A stretch of 27,297 nt of DNA from Odoribacteraceae bacterium. GTDB taxonomy: Bacteria > Bacteroidota > Bacteroidia > Bacteroidales > Marinifilaceae. Positions 23,515-27,297 of this stretch are shown here, piece after piece. The position numbers and the translations under genes were made by a program. The stretch is taken from assembly GCA_031259905.1 (NCBI GenBank), contig JAIRKS010000058.1, forward strand, positions 1 through 27,297. The letters are read 5' to 3'. Positions within the stretch are counted from its first letter, which is position 1, and every line of letters begins with the position of its first letter. Below the pieces are notes generated by a model that worked only from the letters and a program-made list of their open reading frames with translations, was not told where the DNA came from and made no database searches.

Positions 23515-24888
23515 ATGAATGCCATCGGCTTATACCGCTTAAACGAGCTTGTCAAGCAGCTCTTGCACGAGAACCTGCCGGGCGCCAGGTGGGTGATCGC
23601 CGAGATCGCCGACGTCAAGGAAAACCGTTCCGGGCACTGTTACATCGAGCTGGTCGAGAAACGGGAAGAAGACAACGTGATCATCGCCTCCTCGCGTGCC
23701 GTGATCTGGGCGTTCGTCTACCGTTCACTAAAACCCGCCTTCGAGGCCGTCACCGGGCAGGCGTTGCAACCCGGCTTGAAGGTACTGCTGGAAGTAGAAA
23801 TCACCTTCCACGAGCTATACGGCTACTCGCTTAACGTCAGGGACATTGACCCCTCCTTCACGATCGGTAACCTCGAGAGGACGCGGCGAGAGATCATCGA
23901 CCGCCTGACGCACGACGGCGTGATCGACATGAACCGCTCGTTGCCGTTCCCCGCGTTACCGAAATCCATCGCCATCATCTCCTCGCCGACCGCCGCCGGG
24001 TACGAGGATTTCGTGAACCAGCTGCGCGCGAACGCCCGCGGGTACGCCTTCCATACTTGCCTCTTCCACGCGGTCATGCAGGGAGAGAAGAGCGCCGAGT
24101 CGATCATCGACGCCCTGGAGCGAGTACACGCTGCCGGCGATCTCTTCGACGTCGTCGTCATCGTCCGCGGGGGGGGATCGCGTGCCGACCTGAGTTGCTT
24201 TAATTCTCACGAGTTAGCGCTCAACGTCGCGTGCTTCCCCTTGCCGGTGCTCGCCGGGATCGGTCACGAGCGCGACGAGAGCATCGTCGACCGGGTGGCC
24301 CACGTGTCGTTGAAGACCCCCACGGCCGTTGCCGACTTCCTGTTGAAGGCGTTCCGGGATGCCGACGAGCTTCTCGAGGAGGGGCGCGCGCGCTTCATCA
24401 CGGCGGTCAAACGCCTGTCGCGGGAGGAGAACCAGCGGCAGGTGGCCCGCGCGAGTGCCGTCGGGAGATTGACGCGTGCCCTGCTCGAGCGGCAGGACGT
24501 ACGCCTCGCCCGCGCCTCGCGGGAGATCGACCATCGCTCGACGCTCCTCCTGCAACGTCGCACGGACACGCTCGCGCGGTTCGGCGATCTCCTGGAGGGA
24601 CATCTCGCCGCGCGCTTTCACCGTCACGCCGCGCGCCTGGGGGAACTCTGCCGGGAGTGTCGCGTGCACGTGGAGCGCTTGCTCGCCGCTAGGCGTCACG
24701 CCCTGGAGCTGGCCGGGACGAAGGCCGCCGGCGCCGACCCGCGACGCGTCCTGGAACGCGGGTACTCCATCACGCGCGTCAACGGGAAGGTCGCGCGCGA
24801 CGCGTCCGCCCTGGAGCGCGGCGACATCGTGGAGACCGAACTGCTCCACGGGCGCGTCGTGAGCGAGATCAAGGAGATTAAAAAATAG
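23515..24888 (+). CDS. xseA: Exodeoxyribonuclease VII large subunit
   Basis: A 457-residue catalytic subunit of exonuclease VII, which degrades single-stranded DNA from both ends. The N-terminal OB-fold covers about 1-105 (WVIAEIADVKENRSGHCYIEL). The catalytic domain holds IAIISSPTAAGYEDF (about 153-167), VVVIVRGGGSRADLSCFN (about 214-231), AGIGHERDESIVDRVA and SLKTPTAVADFLL. A long Arg-rich, coiled-coil-like region follows, then the C-terminal GYSITRVNGKVARDASALERGD segment. The start ATG is 42 bases after engB. The small subunit gene follows, as is usual when the two subunits are linked. Confidence 0.95.
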   Translation: MNAIGLYRLNELVKQLLHENLPGARWVIAEIADVKENRSGHCYIELVEKREEDNVIIASSRAVIWAFVYRSLKPAFEAVTGQALQPGLKVLLEVEITFHELYGYSLNVRDIDPSFTIGNLERTRREIIDRLTHDGVIDMNRSLPFPALPKSIAIISSPTAAGYEDFVNQLRANARGYAFHTCLFHAVMQGEKSAESIIDALERVHAAGDLFDVVVIVRGGGSRADLSCFNSHELALNVACFPLPVLAGIGHERDESIVDRVAHVSLKTPTAVADFLLKAFRDADELLEEGRARFITAVKRLSREENQRQVARASAVGRLTRALLERQDVRLARASREIDHRSTLLLQRRTDTLARFGDLLEGHLAARFHRHAARLGELCRECRVHVERLLAARRHALELAGTKAAGADPRRVLERGYSITRVNGKVARDASALERGDIVETELLHGRVVSEIKEIKK

Positions 24889-24913
24889 CATGGACCTTTA
24901 ACACGAAAAAAGT

Positions 24914-25108
24914 ATGGATAAACTAACGTACAAGGAAGCGATAAAAGAGATCGAGCAGATGATCGAGAAGCTGGAGGCAAACGAGTTGGACGTGGATGAC
25001 CTCGGGGAGAAAGTGAAGCGCGTCGCCTGGCTCGTGGCCTTTTGCAAGACCAGGTTGCACGACACGGAGGTGGAGGTGGAGAAGATCCTGCGCTCGATAG
25101 AAGAATGA
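24914..25108 (+). CDS. xseB: Exodeoxyribonuclease VII small subunit
   Basis: A 64-residue helical-hairpin protein with the family pattern TYKEAIKEIEQMIEKLEANELDVDDLGEKV and the second helix ending in CKTRLHDTEVEVEKIL. Several copies bind the long coiled-coil arm of XseA and control its activity. It begins 25 bases after xseA. The stop TGA overlaps the start of the next gene (ATGA at 25105-25108). Confidence 0.93.
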   Translation: MDKLTYKEAIKEIEQMIEKLEANELDVDDLGEKVKRVAWLVAFCKTRLHDTEVEVEKILRSIEE

Positions 25109-26496
25109 ACGGGCGGTTACTCCTCGCGTGCGGTCTTTCCTTCCTCCCGTCCCTGCTGCTCGCGCGGCCGGCGGCGACGCCGCGGGATCTCCAGCGCGCC
25201 CCCGGCCTGGAGCACGCCTCGATCAGCATCTCCGTCAAGCGCGTGGACGACGGGCGGGTCGTGCACGAGTATAACCCGCGACTTTCCCTGCGACCGGCAT
25301 CGGTCATGAAGCTCCTCCCCGCGTTCCTCGCGCTGGAGAAGGAGGGCGCGGCGTTCACGTACCGCACGACCCTCTCTCACTCCGGCACGATCCGCGACGG
25401 GGTGCTGCACGGGCAACTCGTCATCACGGCGGGAGGGGATCCCGCGTTGGGATCTGCCTGTTTCCCCGGCGATTCCTTCCCGCGGCAAGTCGTGGAGGCG
25501 ACGCGACGGGCCGGCATCAAGCGCCTCCTCTCGCCGCCCGTCGTGGAGGAGCGCGGCGACCCGCCCCGCGTGCCCGGCTCGTGGCCGTGGGAGGACGTCT
25601 CCAACTATTACGGCGCGCTGTATCACCCTTTTAATTACAGGGACAACACGTACACGATCACCCTGGCGGCCGGGCAACCGGGTGAGCCGGCGAGGATCCT
25701 CGCCGTTGACCCGCCGACGATGGAGCTTGCCCTCGATAACCGGGCGATTACCGACCCGGCGGGGAGGAACGACGTTTGGATATACGGCGGCCCGCTCGCC
25801 TCGCGGCTGCTGCTGGCGGGCAGCGTGACGGGTGATCCCCCTTGTTATCCCGTGAAGGGGGCCATGCACGCGCCTTCACGGGCGTTCGCGCGGGAGCTGA
25901 CCGCGTTGCTGGAGGAGGAGGGCATCGCCGTGGGTCGCGACGGTTTGCCGGGGGATCTTCCCGCGCCGGGCGAGGAGCGGCGCGTGCTCTTGACGGTGGA
26001 GTCCCCGCCGCTGGAGGAGATCGTCTATCAAACGAACAGGAAGAGCGTCAACCTCTTCGCGGAGGCGCTGGGGGCGCTGGTAGATCCCGCGGCTTTCGGT
26101 CGGGCGGCGAAGGAGCGGCTCGGTAGCGCCGGGATAGACACGTCGGGCGTGATCATCGAGGACGCGTGTGGCCTCTCGCCGGCGAACGCGGCGCCGGCCG
26201 GTTTTTTTACTGATTTCCTCGCGTGGGCTTACCCGCGCTCGCCCGCCTTCCTGGCGTCGCTCCCGGAGGGGATGGTGGACGCGTCTCTCGCCGTTTATGC
26301 CGCTCACCCCTCTCTCGGCCCTCACCTGCGAGCCAAGACCGGCTCCATGACGCGGGTGCGCGCGCTCGCCGGCTACCTGTTCTCTCCCCGCGACGGCTGG
26401 CTGGCGTTCACGATTATCGTCAATAATTACACGTGCACTCCCCGACAGCTGCAAGAGTTGCTCCGTGACTTCCTCGCCAGCTTCTCCCGCCCCTGA
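25105..26496 (+). CDS. dacB: D-alanyl-D-alanine carboxypeptidase/endopeptidase, DacB/PBP4 type
   Basis: A 463-residue class C penicillin-binding protein that trims or cleaves peptidoglycan cross-links in the periplasm. A hydrophobic signal segment (RLLLACGLSFLPSLLLA, residues 4-20) precedes the mature protein. The active-site motifs are SVMK (catalytic S66, K69), SVN (314-316) and KTG (411-413), with the large insert between the first two motifs that is typical of PBP4. The start ATG 25105 overlaps the xseB stop and places the signal peptide at the N-terminus; a more upstream in-frame start inside xseB would bury it. Its 3' end is partly duplicated just downstream (26531-26580). Confidence 0.94.
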   Translation: MNGRLLLACGLSFLPSLLLARPAATPRDLQRAPGLEHASISISVKRVDDGRVVHEYNPRLSLRPASVMKLLPAFLALEKEGAAFTYRTTLSHSGTIRDGVLHGQLVITAGGDPALGSACFPGDSFPRQVVEATRRAGIKRLLSPPVVEERGDPPRVPGSWPWEDVSNYYGALYHPFNYRDNTYTITLAAGQPGEPARILAVDPPTMELALDNRAITDPAGRNDVWIYGGPLASRLLLAGSVTGDPPCYPVKGAMHAPSRAFARELTALLEEEGIAVGRDGLPGDLPAPGEERRVLLTVESPPLEEIVYQTNRKSVNLFAEALGALVDPAAFGRAAKERLGSAGIDTSGVIIEDACGLSPANAAPAGFFTDFLAWAYPRSPAFLASLPEGMVDASLAVYAAHPSLGPHLRAKTGSMTRVRALAGYLFSPRDGWLAFTIIVNNYTCTPRQLQELLRDFLASFSRP

Positions 26497-26580
26497 CCCG
26501 TCCCTCGCCAGGCAGGGGGGGGGACATCGCGACTTCCTCTCCAACTTCTCCCGTCCCTGATCTCTCCCTTACCAGACAGG
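26467..26580. repeat. Imperfect direct duplication of the dacB 3' end
   Basis: A 50-base segment covering the last codons and stop of dacB (26467-26516) recurs at 26531-26580 with 41 of 50 positions identical, at an offset of 64 bases. The copies are separated by a G-rich spacer that, with the end of copy 1, forms a nine-G run (26515-26523). The second copy is noncoding debris. Most differences are transitions, consistent with an old duplication that has since drifted. Confidence 0.8.
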
Positions 26581-26607
26581 ATGGAGTGTCTCCTCCCTGC
26601 CTGCTTA

Positions 26608-26633
26608 GCGCCTTCACGGGACTGCCCAGGCGC
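26608..26633. terminator. Bulged hairpin downstream of dacB, possible terminator
   Basis: GCGCCT (26608-26613) pairs with AGGCGC (26628-26633), and inside it GGG (26618-26620) pairs with CCC (26625-26627) around a four-base loop, leaving a four-base bulge on one side. It lies about 110 bases past the dacB stop, in the convergent region. There is no U-run after it, so a terminator role is only possible, not shown. The rest of 26581-26743 shows no gene. Confidence 0.25.
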
Positions 26634-26743
26634 GAAACGTCGTGCGAGTGCCCTCGTGTTAGTATCCTTTAAGAGTTGATTGCTGTTATTGGCGATACGG
26701 CCATTTTCACGCCTTTTCGCGTTAAAAAAAAGTTATATTCCGA

Positions 26744-26764
26744 GGTGGTACACGGTGTACCACC
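26744..26764. repeat. Perfect 21-base palindrome at the edge of array D
   Basis: Arms GGTGGTACAC and GTGTACCACC flank a single central G (26754), a perfect ten-plus-one-plus-ten dyad. The right arm runs into the first unit of array D, so the palindrome joins the array to its reverse complement. Its length equals the array period. Confidence 0.8.
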
Positions 26765-26966
26765 GCCTCGCCATCATGTCCCACCGCCCCGCCACCATGT
26801 ACCACCGCCCCGCCACCATGTTCCATCGCCCCGCCACCATGTTCCACTGCCCCGCCATCATGTACCACCGCCCCGCCACCATGTTCCACCACCCCGCCAT
26901 CATGTACCACCACCCCGCCATCATGTACCACCGCCCCGCCACCATGTTCCATCGTCCCGCCATCAT
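26757..26966. repeat. Tandem repeat array D, 10 units, period 21
   Basis: Ten exact 21-base units with consensus GTWCCACCGCCCCGCC followed by AYCAT, with only scattered substitutions. It lies between the convergent ends of dacB and the lipid kinase gene. The plus strand is C-rich; the minus strand carries closely spaced G-runs (GGTGGCGGGGCGGTGG) that could form two-layer G-quadruplexes. The plus-strand frames are open and give His/Pro-rich or Met/Thr/His-rich peptides, and a minus-strand frame gives HGGGAVV repeats; none looks like a gene. The sequence just after it (26967-27000) contains GGGGTGGTGG, the reverse complement of part of the unit. Confidence 0.93.
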
Positions 26967-27000
26967 GTTTTTCCGGGGTGGTGGGGACGTGCCGTGTCGT

Positions 27001-27297
27001 TTACCGTCCCCCGGTACGTGACGGCACGATGATGCGCAACGCGCCGGGGATGACGCGCGCGCGGACGGGTGACGTGAAAGTGCAGGGATCCCCGTCGAGG
27101 TGTCCGGTGGAGAAGTCGCCCTCGATGATGATCTCCTCGTGTCGTGTTTCGCGGTAATAGGGGGAATCCGCGAGGCGTCGGGTCATGGCGCGGAAAAGGT
27201 AGAGGGGGAGGAGGTAGAGGGGAGGGCGCTTGATGATGCAGAGATCCAGCAGGCCGTCGCACGTGGAGGCGGCCGGGGCGATGGTGAGGTTGTAGCC
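27001..27297 (-). CDS. Diacylglycerol/sphingosine kinase-like lipid kinase, C-terminal part (5' end cut by window)
   Basis: An open frame enters from the right edge and ends at TAA 27001-27003, giving the last 98 residues. They include YNLTIAPAASTCDGLLDLCIIK, a hydrophobic PPLYLLPLYLF stretch, EEIIIEGDF, HLDGDPCTF and the end RVIPGALRIIVPS. In the DagK/YegS/BmrU family the C-terminal beta-sandwich domain has the same order: an asparagine/alanine-rich metal-site loop, DGLLD, a helix, then xxxDGEP/DGDP and a final xPxALxVLVP strand. That makes assignment to this family likely. The substrate cannot be judged without the N-terminal ATP-binding half. The gene converges on dacB, with array D in between. 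Confidence 0.75.
   Translation of the reverse strand, partial: GYNLTIAPAASTCDGLLDLCIIKRPPLYLLPLYLFRAMTRRLADSPYYRETRHEEIIIEGDFSTGHLDGDPCTFTSPVRARVIPGALRIIVPSRTGGR

Noticed and set aside
25042..25104. Upstream start for dacB inside xseB
   Set aside because: It would add residues before the signal peptide and overlap xseB by 67 bases; ATG 25105 overlaps the xseB stop by four bases and gives a proper signal sequence.
26676..27032. His/Pro-rich (PPRHHVP) and Met/His-rich reading frames through array D, and minus-strand HGGGAVV and MVAGRW frames
   Set aside because: Several overlapping frames on both strands are open through the same 21-base repeat, none has an upstream initiation context or unique flanking domain, so they are repeat artefacts.

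Overview
The window looks like a chromosomal piece of a GC-rich member of the Bacteroidota, probably order Bacteroidales. The gene order mraZ-rsmH-ftsL-ftsI(PASTA)-murE-mraY-murD-ftsW-murG-murC-ftsQ-ftsA-ftsZ, without murF or ddl, is the arrangement known from that phylum. Shine-Dalgarno signals are weak, one intergenic region carries a TTTG / TAnnTTTG promoter of the Bacteroidetes type, and the partial gene at the left edge resembles a Bacteroidetes-restricted hypothetical family. The genus cannot be fixed from the sequence alone.

Layout. Positions 1-4025 (minus strand) hold a partial conserved hypothetical gene, then rnz (RNase Z) and rpsA (ribosomal protein S1), which overlap by four bases and probably form one transcript. 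The roughly 525 bases between the hypothetical gene and rnz contain no gene but are packed with short tandem repeats, a candidate promoter and a strong hairpin. The 250-base region 4026-4275 separates rpsA from the divergent division and cell wall (dcw) cluster. The cluster runs on the plus strand from 4276 to 20826 with very short or overlapping junctions. It makes the peptidoglycan precursor (MurE, MurD, MurC; meso-diaminopimelate type), moves it onto and through the lipid steps (MraY, MurG), polymerises and cross-links septal wall (FtsW, PBP/FtsI) and builds the divisome (FtsL-like, FtsQ, FtsA and two different FtsZ proteins). From 20877 to 26496 come a DEAD-box RNA helicase, the ribosome-assembly GTPase EngB, both exonuclease VII subunits (xseA, xseB) and a DacB/PBP4-type D,D-peptidase. 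A convergent diacylglycerol-kinase-like gene runs off the right edge.

The two most unusual things are (1) tandem, overlapping ftsZ paralogues that both keep the GTPase residues but have very different C-termini, and (2) several tandem repeat arrays of unrelated sequence that all share a period of 21 bases (or 42). They lie between rnz and the hypothetical gene, inside the 3' end of ftsW, and between dacB and the lipid kinase gene. In ftsW the array is translated, adding a long low-complexity tail to an otherwise normal FtsW, and one array unit has an extra base that shifts the reading frame. No tRNA, rRNA, CRISPR array or insertion sequence was recognised.
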